DNA of 64,000 bases, taken from positions 44,077 through 108,076 of the forward strand of contig JANYKC010000027.1 in assembly GCA_025358255.1 (NCBI GenBank). Reading direction: 5' to 3'. The position numbers were made by a program, and so were the translations under genes. This document shows, in pieces, positions 37,153-47,233 of this stretch; the first letter of the stretch is position 1, and each line of letters starts with the position of its first letter. The DNA is from Spirochaetaceae bacterium (lineage in GTDB: Bacteria; Spirochaetota; Spirochaetia; Treponematales; Rectinemataceae). The notes below the pieces were generated by a model. That model saw only the letters and a list, made by a program, of their open reading frames with translations. It was not told where the DNA came from and made no database searches.

Positions 37153-38096
37153 CCGATCGACGGACGGAATCCGAGTATTCGCCTGGCCTTTTCATTCGAG
37201 AACACATACTCGACCGTCGAACGTCTCACGCGGTAAGGCGTGAGCGGCGGCGCGTCATGGCTTCCAGCCAGGCGCGCGAAGCCCGTCATCGTCGCGGCGG
37301 CGAGCGCCGCAAGGGCTTTCGGGACGTGGCGGGGATGGCCATCCGCCCCGCTCGTCTCGTACACGACGGAGGCCAGTTCGCGCCACGAGACCGCCTCGTC
37401 CCCCACGATATTGATTGCCTCGCCGGCCACGGCCGGGTTTCCAAGGGCCGCGACCAGGGCGGCGCAGGCGTCGTCCACGTAGACGAGGCTCGTGCGCGAC
37501 TTCCCGGAGCCGATCCAGCCGAAGGCGCCGCGCCGAGCGGCTTCGAACATCCGATAGCTGCTTGTCGTGTCCCCGGGGCCGTAGACGTAGCCCAGCCTCA
37601 GCGAAGCCACGGAGAAACCTGGCCTGTTCCGCCCGAGGGCCAGGCGTTCCGCCTTGAGCTTCGATGCCGGATAGGCGTCCCGGAGGGCATAGTAGGGACC
37701 TTCCTCCGTGCTCGCCGCATGGCGGCCGAAACCATGGACGGAGACCGAGCTCACAAAGACCAATTGGGACAATCCGCATCCTTCGGCCGCGTCAAGGACG
37801 CATACGGTCGCACGGACGTTCGCTTCCTCGAATTCCCGCCGCGTGCCCCAGTCGCTGGCGAGGGCCGCGGCGTGGATTACCGAAGCCGCGCCTTCAAGCG
37901 CGGCCCTTGCCTCCGCCGCATCGGACAGGTCCGCGCGGACGAGCTCCGCACCTTCCGCTTCCAGGCGCCTGAGCGCCACAGGCGCTTCCCTACGCCGATG
38001 GATGGCGCGAACCTTGAACCCGCGCCCGAGCAGGATGGCCGCGAGACGTCCCCCCACGAACCCCGAAGCTCCGGTGACCGCTACGACGCCGTTCAT
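37086..38096 (-). CDS. NAD-dependent epimerase/dehydratase (extended SDR)
   Basis: VAVTGASGFVGGRLAAILLGRG; DAYPASKLKAERLAL; ATGA overlap with upstream paralogue. Confidence 0.88.
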   Translation of the reverse strand: MNGVVAVTGASGFVGGRLAAILLGRGFKVRAIHRRREAPVALRRLEAEGAELVRADLSDAAEARAALEGAASVIHAAALASDWGTRREFEEANVRATVCVLDAAEGCGLSQLVFVSSVSVHGFGRHAASTEEGPYYALRDAYPASKLKAERLALGRNRPGFSVASLRLGYVYGPGDTTSSYRMFEAARRGAFGWIGSGKSRTSLVYVDDACAALVAALGNPAVAGEAINIVGDEAVSWRELASVVYETSGADGHPRHVPKALAALAAATMTGFARLAGSHDAPPLTPYRVRRSTVEYVFSNEKARRILGFRPSIGYREGFSRAALAWGAEAARDAR

Positions 38097-39109
38097 AGCA
38101 TGCCCCGGGAACGGAACCATTCGCAGGCCGCGGCGATGGCAGCGCCGATGGGCGCGACCGCATAACCGAGCTCCCGCGTGGCCTTGGCCGAACTGTAGTA
38201 CTGCGTCTCGCACGCGATGCGCGCCATTGCCAGACTCACCTGGGGCGCCTTGCCCGTCAGGGAGGCCGCAAGGGATCCAAGCGCCCCGAAAGCGAGGACT
38301 GCCGCCCTCGGCATCCTGGCCCTCGGGGGTTTCCGTCCCAGGACGGCGGCGATTTCCGCGAACACCTGCGCGTAGCTGAGGTTCTCCCCGCCGAGGATAT
38401 AGCAATCCCCAGGTATTCCCCTTTCCAGCGCGGCCACGGTGCCACGAGCCACGGCCCGCACGTCGGCGAAGCTCCTCCCTCCGGGGGAGGAGCCTGGCAC
38501 GCCGCGTTTGGCCAAGGCCAGTATCATCGCTCCCGAACCCGGCTTGGAATCCCAAGGGCCGAACATGAACGTGGGATTCACTACGATGACCTCTAAGGGC
38601 GGCCGCGACATGGCCAGGAGGAGCTCCTGGGCCTCTCGCTTTGTATCCTGGTAATCGAGCCCGAAATGGCCTGCGTCATAAGGGCCGCTTTCGTCCCCGG
38701 GCATCTGCGCGCTGCCGGAGGCGAAGGAATTCGCCGTGCCCACATGCACGAAACGCATCGCGCTTCCACCTGCCTCCCGATCCCTCGCGGCGGCCTCGGC
38801 GGCCCGCGCAAGTCCCATTGCCGCATCGACGTTGAGGGACCTCATCCAGGGGTCGCGGGAGGGCCAGACGGCTGTCGAAGCGACGGTATGGATCACGGCA
38901 TCCACGCCTCGGCAGGATTCGGCGACGAAGGCTGGATCGAGAAGGTCGCCGCGCGACTCATCGACGGCAAGGCCGTCCAGGCTTCCGGTCCGGCGCGACG
39001 GCTCGACCATCGCACGGACGCGATAGCCGCCATCCAGGAGGACGCGGACTATGTTCGAACCCAGGAAACCGTCTGCGCCTGTCACCAGGACGGTCGTCTT
39101 TCCTTGCAT
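38093..39109 (-). CDS. NAD-dependent epimerase/dehydratase (extended SDR)
   Basis: VLVTGADGFLGSNIVRVLLDGG; LDYQDTKREAQELL; start at MQGKTTV. Confidence 0.88.
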   Translation of the reverse strand: MQGKTTVLVTGADGFLGSNIVRVLLDGGYRVRAMVEPSRRTGSLDGLAVDESRGDLLDPAFVAESCRGVDAVIHTVASTAVWPSRDPWMRSLNVDAAMGLARAAEAAARDREAGGSAMRFVHVGTANSFASGSAQMPGDESGPYDAGHFGLDYQDTKREAQELLLAMSRPPLEVIVVNPTFMFGPWDSKPGSGAMILALAKRGVPGSSPGGRSFADVRAVARGTVAALERGIPGDCYILGGENLSYAQVFAEIAAVLGRKPPRARMPRAAVLAFGALGSLAASLTGKAPQVSLAMARIACETQYYSSAKATRELGYAVAPIGAAIAAACEWFRSRGML

Positions 39110-39292
39110 GGCTTCACCTCCGCCAGGCGGTGCGTGCACACCTTCCTGAGAGTGTATACCGTCCAAGGGGGGGCGCGAAACGAAAAACCGCCGCGATGGC
39201 GGCCGCTCCCCACAGGATTTCCGCGATCCGTCCCAACGAGGGCGAGGGCCCATTCACAGACATCGCACACCACCGGAAGGCACTGGCGGCAT

Positions 39293-41641
39293 CTATTCGC
39301 CGAGCGCGATCGCGATGACATCCTCCATCCTTTCCACGGGGTGGAAGGTGATGCCCTTTTTCACGTTCTCCGGGATCTCATCAAGGTCCTTTTCGTTCGC
39401 GGCGGGGATGATGATGTCCTTTATCTTGTTGCGTTTCGCCGCGACCGTCTTCTCCCGGAGTCCGCCAATCGGGAGGACCTGGCCGGTGAGGGAGAGCTCA
39501 CCCGTCATGGCGAGCCTGTCCTTGATGCGTTTCCCGAGCACGAGGGAGAGCAGCGCCGTGGCCATCGTGACTCCCGCCGACGGCCCATCCTTGGGGGTGG
39601 CGCCTTCGGGGATGTGGAGGTGGATCTGCTTCGTCTCGAAATAATCCGCCCCAACATTGTAGCGTTCGGCGGCGATGTGCCTCACGAAGGTATAGGCTAT
39701 GCCGGCTGATTCCTGCATGACATTGCCCATCTGGCCCGTGAGCTTGAAGCCTTCCTTGCCGGGATTCGCCACCGCCTCGATGATGAGCGTATCGCCGCCC
39801 ATGCTCGTCCAGGCAAGCCCGATGGACATCCCGGCCATGGTGGCGCGCTTCATGTCGTCATCCCGGAACAGCGGCTTGCCCAGGTACTTCTGCACCGCGG
39901 CCTTGTCGATCGAGAATTTCTCGCCGCCCATGCCGTCCAGGATAACCTGCTTGGCTATTTTCCTGTGGATCTTGTCCAGGGCCTTCTCGAAGTTGCGCAC
40001 CCCCGCCTCGCGCGCGTAGGATTCAGCGATGAAGATGAATGCATCGCGCGTATACCGCACGTTCGCCTTCCTCAATCCGTTCTTCTCGGTCGATTTCGGG
40101 ACGAGGTAGTTCCGGGCGATCTCGATTTTCTCGGAATCGACGTAGCCTGGGAGCTGGATGATCTCCATGCGGTCGATGAGGGGAGCCGGGATCGAATCGA
40201 GGGTATTCGCGGTGCAGATGAAGAAGACGCCGGAGACATCGAAGGGCAGGTCGAGGTAGTGGTCACGAAACGAGAAATTCTGTTCGGGATCGAGGGTTTC
40301 GAGGAGTGCGCTCGAGGGATCGCCTTGGTAGGAGGAGCCCATCTTGTCGATCTCGTCGATCATGAAGACCGGATCACGGCTCTTCGTGATCTTGAGCCCC
40401 TGGACAATCTTGCCGGGCAAGGCCCCGACATAGGTGCGCCGATGGCCCTTGATCTCGGCTTCGTCACGCATGCCGCCGACAGAAAACCGGAAAAACTCCT
40501 TCCCCATTGCGCGGGCGATGGATCGGCCCACGCTGGTCTTGCCCACGCCCGGCGGCCCTACAAGGCAGATGATCGAGCCCTTCGCGTCCTTCTTGAGCTT
40601 GCGGACGGCGAGGTACTCAAGGATGCGCTCTTTCACGTCCTTGAGCCCATAGTGGTCGTTCTCGAGGATGTCCTGGGCCTTCTGGAGATCGAAGTCACCG
40701 GACACCGCTGCCTTCCAGGGCAAGGAGCAGACAAGGTCCAGCCAGTTCCGCGTCACGATGAACTCCGAGGAGTTCGGGTCCATTAGGCCGAATTTCTCAA
40801 GCTCCTGCTCGACCTGCTCCTTGGCCTCGCCCTGGAATTTGAAGGACTCTATTCTCTCCTTGAACCGTTGGACGTCGGAGGTCTTGGCATCCGTGGGCAT
40901 GCCGAGTTCGGTCTTGATCGCCTTGAGCTCCTCCTTGAGGAAATACTCGCGCTGGCTTTTCTCTATCTTCTCGTTGATCTCGGTCTGTACCCGTTTCTGG
41001 ATCTTGAGGAGCTCCTCCTCCTTCTTGATGAAGACCAGGACGCGTTCCATGCGCTCGCGGACATTGAGCGTCTCGAGGAGCTTCTGCTGCTCGGCCTTGT
41101 CGATGTTGAGGATGCTGGCGATGAAGTCGGCGATCTTCCCAGGGTGATCGATGTTGATCATGTTGAGGCGCATCTCCTCCGAGAACATCGGATTGTTCTC
41201 GGATATCTGCTTCATCTCCGAAAGCAGGGCCCGCGTCATGGCACGCACCTCGTCGGTATCCTCGCCTTCCTCATCGAGGTAGGTGATGGCCGCCACGATG
41301 GGCGATTCCTTGGACAGGAATTTCTTCACCTTGAAGCGCTTCATCGTCGAGATGTAGATGTTGGAGCCGCCGTCGGGGAGGTTTATCCGCTTGACGATCT
41401 TGGCCGCTGTGCCCACGAGATGAAGGTCATCCGACTTGGGCTTTTCGAATTCGTTCTTGATCATGACGAGGCCTATCATGCCATCGGCGGCCAAGGCTTC
41501 CTCGACAACTTTCACGTCATCCGGATTGCCTACCATGATGGGCGTAAAGATGCCGGGGAATATGGGACGCCCGAGGAGGGGGACGATCGGAAGCTTGTTC
41601 GGAAGAATCTGTTCGATGGGGATGATCTCATTTTCAGACAT
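39293..41641 (-). CDS. lon: ATP-dependent protease Lon
   Basis: GPPGVGKTSVGRSIARAMG, FMIDEIDKMGSSYQGDP, PKDGPSAGVTMATAL. Confidence 0.98.
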   Translation of the reverse strand: MSENEIIPIEQILPNKLPIVPLLGRPIFPGIFTPIMVGNPDDVKVVEEALAADGMIGLVMIKNEFEKPKSDDLHLVGTAAKIVKRINLPDGGSNIYISTMKRFKVKKFLSKESPIVAAITYLDEEGEDTDEVRAMTRALLSEMKQISENNPMFSEEMRLNMINIDHPGKIADFIASILNIDKAEQQKLLETLNVRERMERVLVFIKKEEELLKIQKRVQTEINEKIEKSQREYFLKEELKAIKTELGMPTDAKTSDVQRFKERIESFKFQGEAKEQVEQELEKFGLMDPNSSEFIVTRNWLDLVCSLPWKAAVSGDFDLQKAQDILENDHYGLKDVKERILEYLAVRKLKKDAKGSIICLVGPPGVGKTSVGRSIARAMGKEFFRFSVGGMRDEAEIKGHRRTYVGALPGKIVQGLKITKSRDPVFMIDEIDKMGSSYQGDPSSALLETLDPEQNFSFRDHYLDLPFDVSGVFFICTANTLDSIPAPLIDRMEIIQLPGYVDSEKIEIARNYLVPKSTEKNGLRKANVRYTRDAFIFIAESYAREAGVRNFEKALDKIHRKIAKQVILDGMGGEKFSIDKAAVQKYLGKPLFRDDDMKRATMAGMSIGLAWTSMGGDTLIIEAVANPGKEGFKLTGQMGNVMQESAGIAYTFVRHIAAERYNVGADYFETKQIHLHIPEGATPKDGPSAGVTMATALLSLVLGKRIKDRLAMTGELSLTGQVLPIGGLREKTVAAKRNKIKDIIIPAANEKDLDEIPENVKKGITFHPVERMEDVIAIALGE

Positions 41642-41802
41642 AGCGACTCCCTCGAGAATTGGGTTCTCAAGTCAAAAATACGCTTTTTGGAAGAAAGAGG
41701 CAATATTTCAGGGGCAAGGCCACGAAAAATAGGAGTGCTTTGCGTGTTTTTCGGGTCAAGGCAGGCGGGAACCAGGGCATAACACCACAGCCCGGCGGAT
41801 CG

Positions 41803-42762
41803 TCAACCCGCCACCGAAGCGAGCGCCTTGACCAGGCGGGCTGGATCGATCGCGAGCCCAGGCACCGAGAGGATTTCCTCCGCGATCCTGTTGCCCATCC
41901 GTAGGCACCGCTCGGGGGAATAACCTTTGTCGAGCGCGGTCAGGAAGGCGGCCGCGAAGGCGTCACCTGCACCCGTTTCATCCACGGGGCAGATCGCGCG
42001 CACGGGGCTCTCAAGGCACAGACCGCCTTTCACATAAATGGCTCCGCGCTCGGACCGCTTGACGACCAAGGCTGGACCGGAATCGCCAAGGAGATCGAGG
42101 CCTTCGCCCAATGGAAGGCCGGCAAGCGAGCAGAATTCATCCTCATTCGCGAATAGCCAATCGCAATAATCGGTCAGGATCTCGAGGATGAAATCGCGTT
42201 CCGACTCGACAAGGGAAAAAGAGCCGAGATCCAGGGCGATCTTCATGCCTGCCTGCCTGGCGCCTTCGAGGCAGGCGACAAAGAAGGGCCGGCTCTTGAG
42301 GAGGAAGCCTTCGAGGTAGAGGATGGATCCGTGATGGAAGACGCCAGGCTGGGGGGCAGAGCGGCAAATGTCCAAGGCCGCGCCGGGGGCCACAAGGATT
42401 GTCCTCCCTGAATCGGGACGCACAAGACTGACAAAAAAACCGGTCGGCTCGGGAGAGGGCGAGAGGATGAGGTGGACGCCCGATTCGCCGAGGTCCCGCT
42501 GATAGTCCTGACCCTGCCGGTCATCACCGACCGCACCGCAAAAATGGGTTGTCGCGCCGAGCATGGATGCGACGCGGAGGGTATTGGCGGCTCCCCCTCC
42601 GGCATTCCACACATAGCCAGGGAGGCAGTCGAGCACGGCGGCGAGTTTCGCCGCTTCCATGTGGACCGTGGCTCCGTTGTGATATCCGAGGGACGGGGCG
42701 AAGTCATCATCGACAAAGGCGATGACGTCCATGAGGGCATTGCCGATGCCGACGATCTCCAT
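41803..42762 (-). CDS. PfkB-family carbohydrate/adenosine kinase
   Basis: VGIGNALMDVIAFVDD, DETGAGDAFAAAFLTALDKG. Confidence 0.9.
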   Translation of the reverse strand: MEIVGIGNALMDVIAFVDDDFAPSLGYHNGATVHMEAAKLAAVLDCLPGYVWNAGGGAANTLRVASMLGATTHFCGAVGDDRQGQDYQRDLGESGVHLILSPSPEPTGFFVSLVRPDSGRTILVAPGAALDICRSAPQPGVFHHGSILYLEGFLLKSRPFFVACLEGARQAGMKIALDLGSFSLVESERDFILEILTDYCDWLFANEDEFCSLAGLPLGEGLDLLGDSGPALVVKRSERGAIYVKGGLCLESPVRAICPVDETGAGDAFAAAFLTALDKGYSPERCLRMGNRIAEEILSVPGLAIDPARLVKALASVAG

Positions 42763-43011
42763 GGCCTTCCCCCTTCTTCACCTATGCAGGATTTTATCAC
42801 CGTACCTAATGGACAGGCAAGGTGGAATCTTTCCACGGAGCCGGAACCCGCCGGAAAGCCCAGGGGCCGATGCGCCACATTTGCACAGAAATTCCGGCGT
42901 ATTCGTAGCAAGGATATTTTTCCTCTTATATACTTGGAGCGGCAACGGGCGACAATGCGAGCCGGGACGCCGGTCCTTGAGACTCCACGCTGCCGCGAAA
43001 AGGAGCATTCA

Positions 43012-44259
43012 ATGTCCCTCGATTCCATCCTGGGAGTGTTCCAGGGTATTCAAACGCTCGCGCAAGCCTCCCCTGCCATGGTGATTGCCCGCATTGGACT
43101 GATCGTCCTCGGCCTCCTCCTCGTCTGGCTAGGCAAGAAGGGCGTCCTTGAGCCCCTGCTCATGATACCCATGGGTCTTGGCATGGCAACGGTCAATGCC
43201 GCTGTCATGTTCTTCGATCCCCTTGCGCTCCATGGCGGGATGGGAACCCTCTTTGTGGAAGCCCAGGCAGGCGCTACCTCCGATGCGGTACGGAACGCCG
43301 CCGACCTCATGACCATCATGCAGATCGATTTCCTGCAGCCGATCTATACCTTGATGTTCTCCAACGGCCTCATTGCCTGCTTTGTCTTCATGGGCATCGG
43401 CTCCATACTTGACATTTCCTTCGTCATGCTCCACCCCTTCATCTCGATGTTCCTGGCCCTCTGCGCCGAACTCGGGACAATCCTGGTCCTCCCCATCGCC
43501 CAACTCTTCGGCTTTACAGCCAAGGAAGCGGCGGCCATCGCGATGGTCGGTGGCGCGGACGGCCCGATGGTCCTTTTCACGAGCCTCAAGCTCGCGCCGC
43601 AACTCTTCGTTCCGATCAGTGTCGTGGCCTACCTCTATCTGGGCCTGACGTATGGAGGCTATCCCTACCTCATAAAGCTTATGGTGCCCAAGGGCATCCG
43701 CGGCACCCCGATGCCGATGGAGAGCAATGCGGGGACCGTCACCTCCGGGCAGAAACTCGCCTTCGCCGTCATCCTCTGCGCCTTCCTCTCTTTTCTCTTC
43801 CCGGTAGCGGCTCCCCTCTTCTTCTCGCTCTTCCTCGGCATCGCCATCAGGGAATCCGGCATCAAGCCCTTCCAGGATTTCGTGAGCAACACGTTGCTCT
43901 ATGCTTCGACCCTCTTCCTCGGCCTCATGCTCGGCATCCTCTGCGAAGCCGGCACGATCTTCAGCCCGAAGGTCCTTCCCCTACTCCTCCTCGGCATGCT
44001 TGCCCTCCTCCTTTCGGGGATAGGAGGACTCATCGGCGGCTACATCCTTTGGTTCTTCAAGAAAGGCAAATTCAACCCTGTCATCGGCATCGCCGGCGTG
44101 TCCTGCGTACCCAGCACGGCCAAGGTCGCGCAGAAGGTCGCGGCGGAAGCCAATCCCCAAGCCATGATCATGCAATACGCCTTGGGCGCGAACATTTCCG
44201 GAGTCGTCACGACCGCCATCATCGCCGCGATCTACGTCAGCTTCCTCGGCGGGAAATAG
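43012..44259 (+). CDS. oadB: Sodium ion-translocating decarboxylase beta subunit
   Basis: AAIAMVGGADGPMVLFTSLKLAPQLF; multispanning; preceded by AGGAG; start MSLDSILGVFQG. Confidence 0.93.
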   Translation: MSLDSILGVFQGIQTLAQASPAMVIARIGLIVLGLLLVWLGKKGVLEPLLMIPMGLGMATVNAAVMFFDPLALHGGMGTLFVEAQAGATSDAVRNAADLMTIMQIDFLQPIYTLMFSNGLIACFVFMGIGSILDISFVMLHPFISMFLALCAELGTILVLPIAQLFGFTAKEAAAIAMVGGADGPMVLFTSLKLAPQLFVPISVVAYLYLGLTYGGYPYLIKLMVPKGIRGTPMPMESNAGTVTSGQKLAFAVILCAFLSFLFPVAAPLFFSLFLGIAIRESGIKPFQDFVSNTLLYASTLFLGLMLGILCEAGTIFSPKVLPLLLLGMLALLLSGIGGLIGGYILWFFKKGKFNPVIGIAGVSCVPSTAKVAQKVAAEANPQAMIMQYALGANISGVVTTAIIAAIYVSFLGGK

Positions 44260-44273
44260 GCAAGGAGACCGAT

Positions 44274-44591
44274 ATGTTGGCAACAGATGTCCTCATCGCA
44301 ATAACCGTCATTCTCGCCATCCTCGCGGCGATCGCGACACGCATCGCGCTCAGCCTGAAGGACATAGGGAGCTCGCTTGACCGGATCGCGGAAGGGATGG
44401 TGGAGCGGCCTTCGTTGATTCCAGACCTGGGGCTGCACCTCCCCCTGGCAAGGCCAGATGATGCGGTTCCCTCCGACACCGAAATGGCCGCCGTCATCGC
44501 CGCTGCCGCCCGATTTTCGGGAGCTGCCCGATCCTCAGGCGCGCGAGGTTCTGACATCGCCACCCAGCCCAACGTAGAAAGGACCACGTGA
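44274..44591 (+). CDS. OadG-like gamma subunit (N-terminal TM, C-terminal DTEMAAVIAAAARFSG)
   Basis: AAGGAGA RBS; position between oadB and oadA; C-terminal motif typical of OadG proteins. Confidence 0.65.
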   Translation: MLATDVLIAITVILAILAAIATRIALSLKDIGSSLDRIAEGMVERPSLIPDLGLHLPLARPDDAVPSDTEMAAVIAAAARFSGAARSSGARGSDIATQPNVERTT

Positions 44592-46732
44592 TGAAAAAGA
44601 TCGAATTCATGCTGACCGCTTTCCGCGATGGCCTCCAATCGGCCTTCGGCTCCCGAGTCCTCTCCAGCGACTACCTTGGCGTGGTCGAGGCCTGCGCGGG
44701 CGCGGGCATCGAGCACTTCGAATCCGGCGGCGGAGCCCTCTTCCAATCCTCCTATTTCTACTGCAACGAGGACGCCTTCAAGGTCATGGATGACTTCAGG
44801 GCAGCGGCAGGACCAAAGGCCAGGCTCCAGACCCTCGCCCGTGGCGTGTATCTCGTAGGGCTGGAGGGACAGGGCTCGGACGTGATAAAGCTCCATGCGG
44901 CCCTCTTCCGGAAACACGGCGTGGATATCGTGCGCAATTTCGACGCCCTGAACGACATGGACAATCTCCGCTATTCGGGCGCCTGCATCCGGGAAGCCGG
45001 GCTCCGCCACGAGCTTGGCATCGCGATGATGGAGTTGCCCCCCGACAGCCCCGCCGTCAGGGGACCGGAATTCTACCTCTCGGTCCTGCGAAGGCTCATG
45101 GACGGCGGCGTCGACTTTGATTCCCTCTGTTTCAAGGACGCCTCAGGCACCTGCACTCCCCGCCTTGTCCACGATGTGGTGAAGGGAGCCCGCAAGATCC
45201 TTGGACCGAAGGCAAGGATCGTTTTCCATGGCCATGACACCGCCGGCCTCGGAGTGGAGTCCTGCATGGGAGCCATCGAGGCTGGCGTCGACCAGGTCGA
45301 TCTTTCGATGGCGCCTTGTTCCGGCGGAACCTGCCAGCCCGATATACTTTCGCTGTGGCATGCGTTGAGAGGGACCGAGTACAGCCTCGAGATCGATCCG
45401 CACAGGATCATCGCGGTGGAGGAACGCTTCAAGGACGCGCTCAGGGACTACTTCATGCCGCCTGAGGCCACCCGTGTCGATCCCCTCGTCTCCTTCTTCC
45501 CGATGCCCGGAGGAGCCCTCACCTCGAATACTCAGATGCTTCGTGACAATGGCCTGCTCGACCGCTACCGCGACGTGGTGAAGGCCATGGGCGAGGCCAT
45601 CGTGAAGGGAGGCATGGGAACCTCGGTCACGCCCGTCAGCCAGTTCTACTTCCAGCAGGCATTCAACAACGTGATGTACGGACCCTGGACCCGCATCGCG
45701 GAAGGTTATGGCAAGATGGTGCTTGGCTATTTCGGCAAGACCCCTGAAGAGCCGGATCCCGAGGTCAAGCGCCTTGCCATCGCCCAATTGAATCTTCCGC
45801 CGACCACCGCTAGCCCCCTCGAGATCGTGGACAGGGACCCTCGGCAGGGCCTGGCCGCCGCCAAGGCCATCCTCGAGGCCGAAGGGCTCGCTGTCACCGA
45901 GGAAAACCTCTTCATCGCCGCGGAGTGCCACGAGAAAGGCATCCTCTTCCTCAAGGGAAAGGCCCCTTGCCTCGTGGACAAGAGCGGTGTTGAAGCGAAG
46001 GGCCGAGCCAGCCTTCCTGTCCAGAAGGCCCATCCCACCGACGATGAGGTCACGGTCCGCATCAACAACCGCGCCTACGGGGTGAAGTTCTCAGGGGACC
46101 ATGTGACCGTGAACGGCATCATGTACAACTTCCTGGTCGCTACTGGAATTGATGCGGAAGCGGTGGCGCGCACCGCGGTCTTGCCCAAGGGCGCGGATGC
46201 CCCGGCGATCGCCACGACGACATCCGTGGATTCGCCGCTTTCCGGCATCCTGACCCGACTGTACAAGAAGCCAGGCGACAAGGTCGCTGTCGGCGAAACC
46301 GTCATGGTCATCGATGCCATGAGCATCGAGGTCCCCGTCAATTCACGGTTCTCGGGGATCATGCAGGATGTCTTCGTCCACCTTGGAGAGCAGATAGGCA
46401 CAGGCCATCCGTTGTTCCGCGTTTCCACCATCACCCACGGCAGCGAACGCACCGTATCCCACGCTGCAGAAGGACGCATCGTGGAGGAGGCCAGCGGCAG
46501 GAGATCCGCGATGGCTTCCCCGATAACCGGCCTCGTGCTTCGCATCTACAAGGAGAGCGGCGAACGGGTCCGCGCCGGCGAATCGGTGGTGGTCCTCGAG
46601 TCCATGAAGATGGAGACACCCGTGAATTGTCCCATAGAGGGGCTCATCGAATCCATCGTCGTGAAGCGCGGAGACATCGTCCGAGAAGGGGACATCCTCG
46701 CAAGGCTCGACCAAAAAAGGGAAGAACGATGA
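44588..46732 (+). CDS. oadA: Carboxyltransferase (OadA-like) alpha subunit with two tandem biotinyl domains
   Basis: TAFRDGLQS, VFHGHDTAGLGVESCMGAIEAGVDQVD, VIDAMSIEVPVNS (biotinyl-like 1), VVLESMKMETPVNC (biotinyl 2). Confidence 0.9.
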   Translation: MMKKIEFMLTAFRDGLQSAFGSRVLSSDYLGVVEACAGAGIEHFESGGGALFQSSYFYCNEDAFKVMDDFRAAAGPKARLQTLARGVYLVGLEGQGSDVIKLHAALFRKHGVDIVRNFDALNDMDNLRYSGACIREAGLRHELGIAMMELPPDSPAVRGPEFYLSVLRRLMDGGVDFDSLCFKDASGTCTPRLVHDVVKGARKILGPKARIVFHGHDTAGLGVESCMGAIEAGVDQVDLSMAPCSGGTCQPDILSLWHALRGTEYSLEIDPHRIIAVEERFKDALRDYFMPPEATRVDPLVSFFPMPGGALTSNTQMLRDNGLLDRYRDVVKAMGEAIVKGGMGTSVTPVSQFYFQQAFNNVMYGPWTRIAEGYGKMVLGYFGKTPEEPDPEVKRLAIAQLNLPPTTASPLEIVDRDPRQGLAAAKAILEAEGLAVTEENLFIAAECHEKGILFLKGKAPCLVDKSGVEAKGRASLPVQKAHPTDDEVTVRINNRAYGVKFSGDHVTVNGIMYNFLVATGIDAEAVARTAVLPKGADAPAIATTTSVDSPLSGILTRLYKKPGDKVAVGETVMVIDAMSIEVPVNSRFSGIMQDVFVHLGEQIGTGHPLFRVSTITHGSERTVSHAAEGRIVEEASGRRSAMASPITGLVLRIYKESGERVRAGESVVVLESMKMETPVNCPIEGLIESIVVKRGDIVREGDILARLDQKREER

Positions 46733-46851
46733 ATGACGGCATGACGATAGCCTTTACAAGTTATGCGCTCGCGGCGGTCATATCATTCATCACCGCCGGC
46801 CTCATGGCCTTGATCCTCAAGGCCATCAATCTCACGATGCGGAAAAAATAG
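46729..46851 (+). CDS. 40-aa single-TM microprotein translationally coupled to the decarboxylase alpha gene
   Basis: ATGA overlap; MNDGMTIAFTSYALAAVISFITAGLMALILKAINLTMRKK. Confidence 0.6.
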   Translation: MNDGMTIAFTSYALAAVISFITAGLMALILKAINLTMRKK

Positions 46852-46889
46852 TCCGGGCTGCCCGGCGATCCTTGGGATTTCCGGGCGGC

Positions 46890-46919
46890 TTGACCGCTTT
46901 TGAGCTAGCATGCTAATTT
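46890..46919 (+). promoter_or_regulatory. Candidate sigma70 promoter for tRNA-Val
   Basis: TTGACC - 18 bp - TAATTT, 37 bp upstream of the tRNA. Confidence 0.55.
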
Positions 46920-46956
46920 CAAGCCCGTGGAAAGGCTTCGAAGCCCATTCGAACCG

Positions 46957-47030
46957 GGGCGCTTGGCTCAGCTGGTGAGAGCGGCTGGTTTACACCCAGT
47001 AGGTCACAGGTTCAAATCCTGTAGCGCCCA
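46957..47030 (+). tRNA. tRNA-Val (anticodon TAC)
   Basis: GGGCGCT/AGCGCCC acceptor; anticodon loop TTTACAC; T arm ACAGG-TTCAAAT-CCTGT. Confidence 0.95.
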
Positions 47031-47034
47031 ATAT

Positions 47035-47062
47035 GACAGGACTGCCCCCGGGCGGTCCTGTC
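47035..47062 (+). terminator. 13-bp stem hairpin after tRNA-Val (no strong T run)
   Basis: GACAGGACTGCCC-CC-GGGCGGTCCTGTC. Confidence 0.5.
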
Positions 47063-47233
47063 TGCCCATGAGGCAAATGGATTTGTCGCCGCCGCTCGCG
47101 TGGCTTTATCAGGCATGGCACCAGGCAGGAGCATGCCCATCGAAAAGTCGCGATAGGGGGAAAGTGCCCAAGCCCTCCGGCACGCCATCCCCATGATTGT
47201 CCCGATTCATCCCCATGAGCGAGCGTCCTCGTT

